DNA of 64,000 nucleotides, taken from assembly GCA_000741495.1 (NCBI GenBank), contig JGZV01000002.1, forward strand, positions 237,443 to 301,442. The letters run 5' to 3'. Positions 55,669 to 63,939 of the stretch are shown here, piece by piece. Under the pieces are notes generated by a model. It was not told where the DNA came from, did not search any database, and was given only the letters and a program-made list of their open reading frames with translations. Within the stretch, counting starts at the first letter, position 1, and each line of letters begins with the position of its first letter. The translations under genes were made by a program, and so were the position numbers. Origin of the DNA: Bifidobacterium thermophilum (GTDB lineage: Bacteria; Actinomycetota; Actinomycetes; Actinomycetales; Bifidobacteriaceae).

Positions 55669-57569
55669 ACGCTTCCAACGACCGAACAGCTCACCCCGCT
55701 CCACACTTGCGGCCACGCACACGCACGCACACGGCGGCGGATCGCCGGCAACGCAGGGAGGCGAACAAGGGCAGGCGGCGACGCATCCTGCTCGTTTCCA
55801 GCGCACTCGCCCCAGCTGCAGCACAATGTGCGATGGCTGTCATGATGGGCCTCGAAGGTCGCTGGCCTTGGATGATCATGGTCATTCCCGGTTTGCTCGG
55901 CTGTCTGGCTTCCGCGGCGTTGATGTTCGACAATATGCGCGATGAAACACGCCGCAGCGGGGACGTCGACGAGGCGGCACAGGTTCCGTCGCTCGAACAT
56001 ACGCCGCCGGTCCGCCCCGATGACCTCCCTCAACCGCCTGTACTGGAAGACATGCTGACCGGTGGCGACGACCCACTGGCGTGGCGCGTATTCGTGCGAC
56101 GCTGGATGGACGGCCCTACGTTGCGCGTACCGGTCGGATGTGGGCATGACGGCCATACGATGCGGCTCGATATCGGCAAGCAAGGGCCCCACGCCCTTGT
56201 CGCCGGAACCACGGGATCGGGCAAATCGGTGCTATTGCAAGCATGGTGTCTGGCGCTGGCATCAGCCAATCCGCCGTCACGCCTGAACTTCGTGTTTCTG
56301 GATTTCAAAGGCGGCGCGACTTTCCACCATCTTGCCGCCCTGCCGCATTGCGTGGGCAATGTCAGCGACTTGGATCTGGCGCATGCCACGCGTGCACTGA
56401 TTGCGTTGGAGCGAGAACTGCGTCGTCGTGAACAGCTTGTCGCACAAGCCGGTTGCGTCGCACTCGATGAGCTGGATAATCCGCCCCCGCGACTGGTCAT
56501 CGTCGCCGACGAATTCCATGCCGTTCGTGCCATGCTGCCTGATTATCTTGACCGGGTCACGCGTATCACGTCGCTTGGCAGGTCGCTGGGTATGCATCTG
56601 ATCGCTTGCACGCAAAATCCGCTCGGACAGGTCAGTGCCGACATGAAAGCGAATATCAGTTTGCACGTGTGCTTGAGGGTCAATGATGCCGTTCAATCCA
56701 GTGAGATGCTCGGTTCGGGGGGTAGGTCAGGCGATCAGCCACGTTGCCCGGGAGCGGCGTACGGGTATGACGGGGATTGCTTGCAACCGTTCCGTTGCTG
56801 CGCTATCGGGGATATCCGGCGGCTGACCCGCCAGATCACGCTGGCTTGCCGTTTTGTCGGCGAGCATCAGCCCGCCACGCTGTTCTCCTCTCCCCTGCCC
56901 GATGTAGTGGATGCCCTTCCGATAACGCCCGATCCTCGCAGCGTTGTCGATGATGCCGCGATGACGATATCCATTGGTATTGAAGATGATGATACGGTGT
57001 GGCATGTTGCACGACTGAGGTTGGATCGCGGCAATATCGCTATCATCGGACGGTCTGGAGGAGGCAGAAGCTCCGTGTTGGGCCTTGTGGCCGACGAGGC
57101 ACGGCGTGTGGGATTGCGGGTCGTGGATGTTCGTGACACCGCATGGCGTGATATGCCGCCGCTGCCCCGTGTGCCCCACATGTCTCCGGGACGTCACCGT
57201 CACGGAATCAGGGAATTGTGGGTGGCGGACGATGCTGACGAACTGCTCGATCCGTTGAATGATGATCCGGCTGCAGTCAGTCTTCGTGCCGGACTGCGCG
57301 ACGGGAATGTCACTGTTGCACTGGTGGCGGGGACGGCGCGTCATATCAGTGTGCAGGATGCCCCGATCAGGATCGTCTTCCCGACTGGGGATCGGGCGCA
57401 TGATGTGATGCTTGGCATACCGCCGGCGATGCTGTCCAAACTCAGTCACGACGATCATGCCGTAGACGGGCGATGTGTACTGCTTGACGGCGCCCGTGCG
57501 AGCATCACGCAATGTTTACGTTATCAACATCCACAGAATGATGACATTTCTCTTGGCGCAACCTCTTGA
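55665..57569 (+). CDS. FtsK/SpoIIIE-type ATPase, EccC/EssC-like
   Basis: A 634-residue membrane ATPase. Two membrane segments (41-61 and 69-88) follow a basic tail. The first ATPase domain is intact: Walker A GTTGSGKS at 181-188 and Walker B LVIVADEFHAV. A second domain near residues 460-620 has a degenerate P-loop (IIGRSGGGRSSV, Arg for Lys). Intact-then-degenerate domains resemble type VII secretion EccC/EssC, but no WXG100, EccB, EccD or mycosin gene is near. It may be an orphan translocase. The start at 55665 overlaps a four-codon leader. Confidence 0.8.
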   Translation: MNASNDRTAHPAPHLRPRTRTHTAADRRQRREANKGRRRRILLVSSALAPAAAQCAMAVMMGLEGRWPWMIMVIPGLLGCLASAALMFDNMRDETRRSGDVDEAAQVPSLEHTPPVRPDDLPQPPVLEDMLTGGDDPLAWRVFVRRWMDGPTLRVPVGCGHDGHTMRLDIGKQGPHALVAGTTGSGKSVLLQAWCLALASANPPSRLNFVFLDFKGGATFHHLAALPHCVGNVSDLDLAHATRALIALERELRRREQLVAQAGCVALDELDNPPPRLVIVADEFHAVRAMLPDYLDRVTRITSLGRSLGMHLIACTQNPLGQVSADMKANISLHVCLRVNDAVQSSEMLGSGGRSGDQPRCPGAAYGYDGDCLQPFRCCAIGDIRRLTRQITLACRFVGEHQPATLFSSPLPDVVDALPITPDPRSVVDDAAMTISIGIEDDDTVWHVARLRLDRGNIAIIGRSGGGRSSVLGLVADEARRVGLRVVDVRDTAWRDMPPLPRVPHMSPGRHRHGIRELWVADDADELLDPLNDDPAAVSLRAGLRDGNVTVALVAGTARHISVQDAPIRIVFPTGDRAHDVMLGIPPAMLSKLSHDDHAVDGRCVLLDGARASITQCLRYQHPQNDDISLGATS

Positions 57570-57595
57570 AAAGTCCTCGATTTCGTGATTATCTA
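57566..57595 (+). promoter_or_regulatory. Candidate promoter of second WhiB gene
   Basis: TTGAAA (57566-57571) and TATCTA (57590-57595) are separated by 18 bases. The element overlaps the end of the FtsK-like gene and lies 39 bases before the WhiB start. Confidence 0.55.
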
Positions 57596-57634
57596 GTAGT
57601 GGTTTTCATTTGGCACGAAGGAAGGCAACAAGCA

Positions 57635-57913
57635 ATGAGCAGTGCTTATGACTGGCGGGCAAAAGCCGCATGCCGCGACAAGGACCCGGAGCTGTTCTTC
57701 CCCGTTGGCAACACGGGTGCAGCCTACCAGCAGATCGAAGAAGCGAAAGCCGTCTGCCGTACCTGCAAGGTTATCGACGCATGCCTGAAATGCGCGCTCG
57801 ACACCAACCAGGATTACGGTGTCTGGGGCGGTTTGAGCGAAGACGAACGTCGCGCGCTGAAACGTCGCGCGATGCGCGCACGTCGCTCACAGAACATGCA
57901 GATGCAAATCTGA
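57635..57913 (+). CDS. WhiB-family iron-sulfur regulator (WhiB1-like)
   Basis: A 92-residue [4Fe-4S] transcription factor. Cysteines lie in KAACRDKDPELFF, AVCRTCKVIDACLKC, followed by the turn YGVWGGLSEDERR and a basic tail (KRRAMRARRSQ). The extra Cys in DACLKC is additional to the usual four. The ATG at 57635 follows AAGGAAGG and has its own promoter; an upstream frame start is ignored. The WhiB1 assignment rests on size and the tail. Confidence 0.9.
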   Translation: MSSAYDWRAKAACRDKDPELFFPVGNTGAAYQQIEEAKAVCRTCKVIDACLKCALDTNQDYGVWGGLSEDERRALKRRAMRARRSQNMQMQI

Positions 57914-57933
57914 ACTCCGCTTATACGCTGTTT

Positions 57934-57976
57934 CCGGGGTCGGCCGCACTGATGTGTGCGGCCGACCCCGGTTTTT
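57934..57976 (+). terminator. Rho-independent terminator after WhiB gene
   Basis: CCGGGGTCGGCCGCAC-TGATGT-GTGCGGCCGACCCCGG followed by TTTTT. This is the most canonical terminator in the window. Confidence 0.95.
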
Positions 57977-58077
57977 GTATACAGTGTGCGGCGCAATCAC
58001 CACTCGAGCCTCAAACCGGTTACGCGACCGATGACGGACGCTGACGGCCACCCGGCGTAACCGGCTTGGGGCCTTGG

Positions 58078-59565
58078 TTATTGTGCTTGGGCGGCACGCA
58101 AATTGATACTCACTTCGACCTTGGTGCCGCCACCATCACGAGGCTCCCAGTGGACACTGCCGGCGAAATCATTCGTCACGAAGGTATTGATGATTTGCGT
58201 GCCCAATCCGGAACCGGAGGATTTCGCCATTCCATGCTCCTCTTCGGCGTCGAGACCCGAACCGTCATCCTCGACGGCGACATCAAGATGCGTGCCATCG
58301 CGGTGAACCCGAATGAGAATATGGCCGGAATCCTTATGCTCGAACCCATGCTCGATGGCGTTGGTTACCAGTTCGGTCAGGACCAGGGACAACGGCGTGG
58401 CATCCTGCGCCGGCATCAATCCGAACGACCCGTCGAACGCGATGTCGATATGCTGGTCGCTCATGGTGGCCAGGTCCACGCTCATCCGCAGCAGTTTCGG
58501 AATGACTTTGTCGAAATCAACGACCTCGTCCGCGGTCTGGCTGAGCCCCTCATGCACCATGGCGATGGTCTGGACACGGCGTTGCGCCTCGGCAAGCTCC
58601 TTCTTGACCTCCTCCGATTTCGTTTTGCGGGCTTGCAACCTGAGCAACGCGGAAATCGCCTGAAGGTTGTTCTTGACCCTGTGATGGATTTCCGAAATCG
58701 TGGCGTCCTTGGTTTGCAGCTCAACATCCCGGCGACGCAATTCAGTCACATCCCGGCACAGGACGATGGCACCGACACGCCCATTGGCGTCATACAGCGG
58801 CATCGATCGCATAGACACGGCGGAACGGTTCGCTTCGAGCTCCGAATCCGCTGCTGCCTTGCCGCTGAGCACGAGCGGCAGGCTTTCAGGGAACGTGTCG
58901 TTGGTGTGCAACAGCTGCGTGCCGACCTCGCTGAGATACTGGCCTTGCATGGTGGACAGCGACCCCAGTCTGCGGAAGCAGCTCACCGCGTTCGGCGCGG
59001 CGTACCTCACGATGCCGTCGACCGTGAGGATGATGAACCCGTCGGCGACGCGGGCGTTGTGCCGCTGGTTCATCACCGGATCATGATATGGGAACTGGCC
59101 GCGGGGAATCATCTCGTACAGCTGCTTGCCGGCGTTGATGCTTTCCGACTCATACCGGCCGTTGGATTCACGAGTGGCCATGTTGGTTTCACGCACCACA
59201 AGACCCAAGGTTTTGCCGTTATGCCGGACCGGCGCGTACACGTTGCATACCGTCGAACGGCCGATGCTGCGCATGACGGTCGAGCGGAAGATCGAGGTCG
59301 AATGCATAGCTGCCTCGAGTTCGCCTGACAGCTCCTCGTCGACTTCCTTGCCTACGACATCCTCACTGCGCAGTGTGGTCACCGTCGACGGCCGGCACTG
59401 GTCGGCGACAATGAATTTGCCGTCCGGCATTTGCAAGATCAGCAGGAGGTCGGCGAAACTCAAGTCCGCAATGACCTGCCAATCGGTGACGAGCTGATGA
59501 AGCCATTCGCGGTCGGTATCGTCAAAGTCCGTCCGCTGAGCGAGGATCTTCGTGAAATCTGCCAT
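58078..59565 (-). CDS. PdtaS-like cytosolic sensor histidine kinase
   Basis: A 495-residue soluble kinase. An N-terminal GAF-like domain (DWQVIADLSFADLLLILQMP) and a PAS domain (about residues 180-270, ending VIVLCRDVTELRRR in type) precede a HisKA_2 module. Its phospho-His lies in ISEIHHRVKNNLQAISALLR, and an HATPase domain has LVLTELVTNAIEHGF. The start at 59565 (MADFTKILAQRTDF) is chosen to match the PdtaS N-terminus. No membrane segment. Its likely partner is the ANTAR regulator at 23557-24354. Confidence 0.9.
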   Translation of the reverse strand: MADFTKILAQRTDFDDTDREWLHQLVTDWQVIADLSFADLLLILQMPDGKFIVADQCRPSTVTTLRSEDVVGKEVDEELSGELEAAMHSTSIFRSTVMRSIGRSTVCNVYAPVRHNGKTLGLVVRETNMATRESNGRYESESINAGKQLYEMIPRGQFPYHDPVMNQRHNARVADGFIILTVDGIVRYAAPNAVSCFRRLGSLSTMQGQYLSEVGTQLLHTNDTFPESLPLVLSGKAAADSELEANRSAVSMRSMPLYDANGRVGAIVLCRDVTELRRRDVELQTKDATISEIHHRVKNNLQAISALLRLQARKTKSEEVKKELAEAQRRVQTIAMVHEGLSQTADEVVDFDKVIPKLLRMSVDLATMSDQHIDIAFDGSFGLMPAQDATPLSLVLTELVTNAIEHGFEHKDSGHILIRVHRDGTHLDVAVEDDGSGLDAEEEHGMAKSSGSGLGTQIINTFVTNDFAGSVHWEPRDGGGTKVEVSINLRAAQAQ

Positions 59566-59609
59566 ATCTTCCATGATACGCAGCATCGGCGAATCCGTCG
59601 CACGGCAAG

Positions 59610-59637
59610 TTGACAAATCCAGTACTTACGATAACGT
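59610..59637 (+). promoter_or_regulatory. Promoter of hemolysin III-like gene
   Basis: TTGACA (59610-59615) and TAACGT (59632-59637) with 16-base spacing. The -10 element lies inside the first of two tandem palindromes, so binding there would block RNA polymerase. Confidence 0.6.
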
Positions 59638-59656
59638 AGGTTACGACAGCGTAACC
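59624..59656. promoter_or_regulatory. Two overlapping palindromic operators, CGTAAC type
   Basis: ACTTACG-ATAA-CGTAGGT (59624-59641, one mismatch) and GGTTACG-ACAG-CGTAACC (59639-59656, perfect 7-bp arms) have centres 15 bp apart. The arrangement is typical of TetR-type repressors; no regulator gene is adjacent. Confidence 0.7.
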
Positions 59657-59671
59657 TTAAGGATGTGAAAG

Positions 59672-60568
59672 ATGAGCAAACACGAGGAAGCCGCCATCGA
59701 AATCCAACAGCAGCACCAGCGCGACACCGTCGCCGAAGCCGACTACCGAGCCAAACAAGCCCAAGCCAAAGCCATCAGAAAACAAGCCCAGGCAAAAGCA
59801 GACTGTATACGCAGCAAAGCCGACGCCAAAGCGGAACGGGTCATCGCCAAAGCCGAAGCCAAAGCAGCGAAAATCGAAGGCATCACCGTCCCTCAAATCG
59901 CCAAACGCGTACGGCTTGACGTCCACGGGCGCCCCAAACCGCTCATGCGCGGCTGGCTGCACGCCATCGCATCCCCCTTATCGCTCGCCGCAGGCATCGT
60001 CCTCATCTGCCTGGCGCACGGCACCGGCCTGAAATGGGCATGCGCCGTATTCATGACCTGCTCGCTCGTGCTGTTCACCAACTCCGCCGTCTACCATCTG
60101 GGCGACTGGTCGCCTACAGTCACCAATATTCTGCGGCGCATCGACCATGTCAACATCTTCCTGCTCATCGCCGGCACATACACGCCAGTCTCCTTCGCCC
60201 TCGAGCCACGCATGCGTGACCTCATCATCATCAGCATGTGGGTGTGCACCGCCATAGTCATGATCATCCACGTCATATGGATCAACGCACCCCGTTGGCT
60301 GTACGTGCTCGTGTACATCATTTTCGGGGTGTCAGGCGTCACCTATATGGGCCTGTTCTGGGTGTCCCCCGCAGCTGGCCCTGCAGTCGTCATCCTCATC
60401 GCTTCCGGCGGTCTGTGTTACATCCTCGGAGCCATCGTTTACGCTCTACGCAAACCCGATCCGTGGCCCAAAGTCTTCGGCTTCCATGAAATCTTCCACT
60501 TAGGCACCATCGCCGGATACGCGTGTCATATGGTCGCCATCTACATGGTGATTTGCAACCTGCGGTAA
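59672..60568 (+). CDS. Hemolysin III / PAQR-family membrane protein
   Basis: A 298-residue member of the YqfA/hemolysin III family of seven-helix membrane proteins that carry a zinc-type site. Conserved residues include the Ser and His of NSAVYHLGDW and the histidines of HEIFHLGTIAGYACH. An unusual N-terminal extension of about 75 residues is Lys/Ala/Glu-rich and probably a charged coiled coil (AKADCIRSKADAKAERV). The reaction is unknown; the family is related to adiponectin receptors and ceramidases. It has a dedicated operator-covered promoter. Confidence 0.85.
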   Translation: MSKHEEAAIEIQQQHQRDTVAEADYRAKQAQAKAIRKQAQAKADCIRSKADAKAERVIAKAEAKAAKIEGITVPQIAKRVRLDVHGRPKPLMRGWLHAIASPLSLAAGIVLICLAHGTGLKWACAVFMTCSLVLFTNSAVYHLGDWSPTVTNILRRIDHVNIFLLIAGTYTPVSFALEPRMRDLIIISMWVCTAIVMIIHVIWINAPRWLYVLVYIIFGVSGVTYMGLFWVSPAAGPAVVILIASGGLCYILGAIVYALRKPDPWPKVFGFHEIFHLGTIAGYACHMVAIYMVICNLR

Positions 60569-60620
60569 CCGGCGGCTGCGGCTTCACGCTCATCCGATGA
60601 CACCTGGATGCCGGCATACC

Positions 60621-60658
60621 AGTGGCCCGGCGCGCCTCTCAGCGTGCGCCGGGCCACT
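60621..60658. terminator. Bidirectional terminator, hemolysin III gene and greA
   Basis: AGTGGCCCGGCGC pairs with GCGCCGGGCCACT around a 12-base loop (GCCTCTCAGCGT). The two flanking genes converge on it. Confidence 0.75.
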
Positions 60659-60681
60659 TGCGGTATCACCATGCGACAATG

Positions 60682-61167
60682 TCAGGACTGCAACGGTTTC
60701 GCATCCTTGATCGTCACCGAAATCTCGCGACCGGTCGGCGTCGCATACGAAACAGTATCCCCGGCCTTAGAACCCATAATAGCTGCGCCAATCGGCGATT
60801 CCGGGCTGATCACATCGTAATCGGTCGCGACAGCGATATCACGAGAACCGAGCACATACGTCATCTCCTTGCCAGCGAGCTCAAGCGTCACCACCGAGCC
60901 GTTACCGACCGTACCGGCCTTCGGCGCCTGAAGGATCTTCGCGTTACGCAGCTTGACGGTCAGCTCGTTGATGCGCCCCTCATTCTTGCCCTGCTCCTCG
61001 CGGGCAGCCTGATAGCCGCCGTTCTCCGACAGGTCACCCTCGGCGCGCGCCGCGGCGATACGCTCGGTGATTTCGTCACGATACTGCCCCTCGCGATACT
61101 CGAGCTCCTGCTTCATCTTGTCATAGGCTTCCTGCGTGAGCAGAATCGTCTTTTCTTCCTCGGCCAT
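60682..61167 (-). CDS. greA: Transcription elongation factor GreA
   Basis: Rescues backtracked RNA polymerase by stimulating RNA cleavage. The 161-residue protein has the N-terminal coiled coil (LTQEAYDKMKQELEYREG) with the tip acids in ARAEGDLSENGGYQAAREEQ, and the C-terminal FKBP-like domain ending ISVTIKDAKP. AGGAGG precedes the ATG at 61167. It lies downstream of the FKBP gene on the same strand, beyond a terminator. Confidence 0.96.
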   Translation of the reverse strand: MAEEEKTILLTQEAYDKMKQELEYREGQYRDEITERIAAARAEGDLSENGGYQAAREEQGKNEGRINELTVKLRNAKILQAPKAGTVGNGSVVTLELAGKEMTYVLGSRDIAVATDYDVISPESPIGAAIMGSKAGDTVSYATPTGREISVTIKDAKPLQS

Positions 61168-61226
61168 TGTTCCTCCTGACCTTGATGCTCGGCCGTCCGA
61201 CACGTTGTCCGGGCAGCCATGTCATG

Positions 61227-61252
61227 AAAAAAGCGCCGGCGGTCACCGGCGC
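61227..61252 (-). terminator. Terminator of the FKBP gene
   Basis: On the minus strand GCGCCGG-TGACCG-CCGGCGC is followed by TTTTTT. It starts 15 bases after the ancestral FKBP stop (61268) but only one base after the shifted stop (61254), which supports the ancestral frame. Confidence 0.9.
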
Positions 61253-61253
61253 C

Positions 61254-61676
61254 TCAACGGATGCGTGTCAGCGCGTCGAAATGATATCGATGACGAATAC
61301 GAGCGTGTCGTCTCCCCCCGATGCCCGCCTGTGGAACACCTTGGGATCCATAACCATACGACGGCGGAATCGACACGACAAGACGGGAACCGACATTATG
61401 GCCGGGAACCGTCATATCCCATCCACGAATCACCTGCCCCACGCCAATACCGAAACTCGCCGGCTGATGACGTGCGAAACTGGAGTCGAAGGGAGCATCC
61501 TTGCCCCAGACCACACCGTGATAGTTGACCGTCACCGTATCGCCGCGGCGAACCATCGGGCCGTCACCCTCCACGATCTCGATCGACTTCAATCCCACCG
61601 GCGGCTTATCCGTCGGGAAAGCGATCGTCGGCGTGACGCCGAACTCAGCATTGACCTCGGGCATGTTGCTGACCAT
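61254..61676 (-). pseudogene. FKBP-type peptidyl-prolyl isomerase with C-terminal frameshift
   Basis: A 140-residue frame that begins as a normal actinobacterial FKBP, with VTVNYHGVVWGKDAPFDSSF, FGIGVGQVIRGWD and SRLVVSIPPSYGYGSQGV. The last 20 residues are non-homologous and arginine-rich. If the G6 run (plus-strand C6 at 61314-61319) had five bases, the end would read GGDDTLVFVIDIISTR and stop at 61268, the family's normal ending. So the gene carries a one-base insertion, either real or a sequencing error. The lost strand belongs to the active-site sheet. AAGGAGG precedes the ATG. Confidence 0.8.
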
Positions 61677-61812
61677 GCTTGCCTCCTTGATGTCTCACTG
61701 TGCCGTTGCTTCCCACCCGGCAGTCCGCCGGATCATCAGCACAATGTCACTTAGATTAGCACGCTTTGCAACGCTTCGCAGGGCACGGCACCTCACCGTG
61801 GTTGGTGTGCCG

Positions 61813-63273
61813 TCAGCATTCGACCACATTGACCGCCAAACCGCCTTGCGCGGTTTCCTTGTATTTGGACAGCATGTCCTCGCCGGTTTGTTTCATCGTG
61901 CGAATCGCCTGGTCAAGCGTAACGATATGCGAACCGTTACCGAGCATGGCAAGACGAACAGCATTGATCGCCGTATTCGCAGCCACCGCGTTACGCTCGA
62001 TACAAGGGATCTGCACCAAACCGGCAACCGGGTCACACGTCAGACCAAGATGATGCTCAATCCCGATTTCAGCGGCATTCTCAACCTGCTGGACCGTCCC
62101 GCCAATCACTTCGCATAATCCCGCGGCAGCCATCGAACACGCTGAACCGACCTCGCCCTGGCAGCCGACCTCAGCACCGGAAATCGACGCGTTGCGCTTG
62201 AACAGATAGCCGATAGCGCCCGCCGTCAGCAGGAACCGAATCACACCGTCTTCGTCAGCACCATCAACGAAACGCCAGTAATACTCCAACACCGCGGGAA
62301 TGATGCCGGCAGACCCGTTGGTCGGGGCAGTCACGACCCTGCCGCCGCCCGCGTTCTCTTCACTGACCGCGAGCGCGAACAGGTTCACCCATGCAGCATC
62401 CGAAGATTCCAGGATGACGTCGATGCGATGGCGGCTGCGTCGCAGCACGTCACCTGTGGACATGAGCAGACGGTACATGTTTGCCGCGCGGCGGGGTACG
62501 TCAAGGCCTCCAGGCAGTACGGGTTCGTCGCTGCAGCAGCCTGCTTGGACACACTGGTTCATCGCCTCCCATACGGCGAGCAATCTATCTCGCACATCGT
62601 CTGCAGGACGCATGGCGGTTTCGTTCGCCCAGATAATGTCGGAAATGCGCTTATGCTCACGCTGGCATAAGGTCACCAGCTCGTCGCAGGTGTCGAAATG
62701 GTAGGGGGCGTTGTCAGGGAATCTGGTCGATCGTTCTTCCGTGGCATCAGCAAACACGATTCCTGCGGGCGGGCGCTGATGGATGCCGATCAGCGCATCC
62801 TCCGGGTTGCCTTGGACGATGAATCCTCCGCCGATTGAATACCACACCTGTTCGTCAAGGAGATTGCCTTCAGCGTCGAATGCTTGGAAGCGCATGCCGT
62901 TAGGGTGTGCGGCGAGGCGCTGCCACTTTTCGAATACCACGTCAGTGTCAGGGTCGAAGGTGATGCGTCTGCCGCCGGGCAGTGTCAATTGTCGTGTCCG
63001 GGCGCATGCCTCGCGGTTGTGCCGCAACAATGTCGTATCGACATCATCCGGCATATTGCCCTCCAAGCCGGCGATGATCGCACGGTCGGTGCCATGGCCG
63101 AGACCGGTCAGTGAAAGCGAACCGTACAAAATGGTGCGTACGCGGGCGACTTGGTGGACGATACCCGAGGTGCGCAACGAGCCGGCGAAGCGGCATGCGG
63201 CTTTCATCGGGCCGACCGTATGGGATGAGCTGGGCCCCACGCCGATGGTGAATAAGTCAAGCACGCTGAACAC
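61813..63273 (-). CDS. sdaA: L-serine dehydratase, iron-sulfur type
   Basis: Deaminates L-serine to pyruvate and ammonia using a [4Fe-4S] cluster. The 486-residue single-chain form has the N-terminal SDH-beta domain (FTIGVGPSSSHTVGPMKAA) and the C-terminal alpha domain. Cluster ligands are likely in AEVGCQGEVGSACSM and LGLTCDPVAGLVQIPCIERN. It starts with GTG after AGGAGG. Transcribed on the minus strand, upstream of the FKBP and greA genes, with a gap of about 135 bases to FKBP. Confidence 0.95.
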   Translation of the reverse strand: MFSVLDLFTIGVGPSSSHTVGPMKAACRFAGSLRTSGIVHQVARVRTILYGSLSLTGLGHGTDRAIIAGLEGNMPDDVDTTLLRHNREACARTRQLTLPGGRRITFDPDTDVVFEKWQRLAAHPNGMRFQAFDAEGNLLDEQVWYSIGGGFIVQGNPEDALIGIHQRPPAGIVFADATEERSTRFPDNAPYHFDTCDELVTLCQREHKRISDIIWANETAMRPADDVRDRLLAVWEAMNQCVQAGCCSDEPVLPGGLDVPRRAANMYRLLMSTGDVLRRSRHRIDVILESSDAAWVNLFALAVSEENAGGGRVVTAPTNGSAGIIPAVLEYYWRFVDGADEDGVIRFLLTAGAIGYLFKRNASISGAEVGCQGEVGSACSMAAAGLCEVIGGTVQQVENAAEIGIEHHLGLTCDPVAGLVQIPCIERNAVAANTAINAVRLAMLGNGSHIVTLDQAIRTMKQTGEDMLSKYKETAQGGLAVNVVEC

Positions 63274-63372
63274 GCGGCGTCACCTCCTGCAATATCGCGG
63301 CAGCGGAATTGCTGCACGCGTCGGCGTAGTGTTCACGGTTATGCGGTACACAATCATGCAATGCACGATCAT

Positions 63373-63939
63373 TCAGTACAGTACCGCGGCAATATGCACG
63401 GCATAAAACACGCCGGCACCGGCGCACGCCAGAGTGCACGCGAATGCGACCCACACCCAAGTCCGGTATGCGGCGCACCGTTCGCCGAACACCGCGGCGC
63501 AGAAGAATGACGCCAGACCGACAGCCGCGCAATTGAATCCAATCGTTCCCAGCCGGGTTCCACTCAGTGCGGCATGTCCCAATGGGACAATCACTGAGTT
63601 CAACGCCGCTGCGAATACGAGATACCCCCAGATGCCGAACAGTATCAGCCCGAACAGCGCGACGATCACCGGACGCCAGGGTGCAGGCGCTTTGCGCGCT
63701 ATTCTGCCCGCCGCCCACAAGGCGGCGAATCCGACCGTGTACGAGAATATGACTGCAAGCAGGCAGGCGATGGCGGACCACGGTACCAGGGCAAGAGAAT
63801 CGTATGACAATCCTACATACACCGGCGCGCACAACAATTGGGCGAGGCAGGATACCACTGCGACCACTACCGCTTGTGTGAAGATGAGAGGTGCGCGACG
63901 GCTCCCTTTGCGGATAGGAGTGTTGTTTTGCGAGACCAT
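63373..63939 (-). CDS. Hypothetical membrane protein, 188 aa
   Basis: A small membrane protein with five or six hydrophobic segments (for example IFTQAVVVAVVSCLAQLLCA and IVALFGLILFGIWGYLVFAA). No family is recognised. The start at 63939 (MVSQNNTPIRK) is favoured by AAAGGA five bases upstream; an ATG at 63954 is the alternative. It precedes sdaA by about 100 bases in the same direction, so cotranscription is possible. The last 60 bases of the window beyond it hold no further gene. Confidence 0.6.
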   Translation of the reverse strand: MVSQNNTPIRKGSRRAPLIFTQAVVVAVVSCLAQLLCAPVYVGLSYDSLALVPWSAIACLLAVIFSYTVGFAALWAAGRIARKAPAPWRPVIVALFGLILFGIWGYLVFAAALNSVIVPLGHAALSGTRLGTIGFNCAAVGLASFFCAAVFGERCAAYRTWVWVAFACTLACAGAGVFYAVHIAAVLY

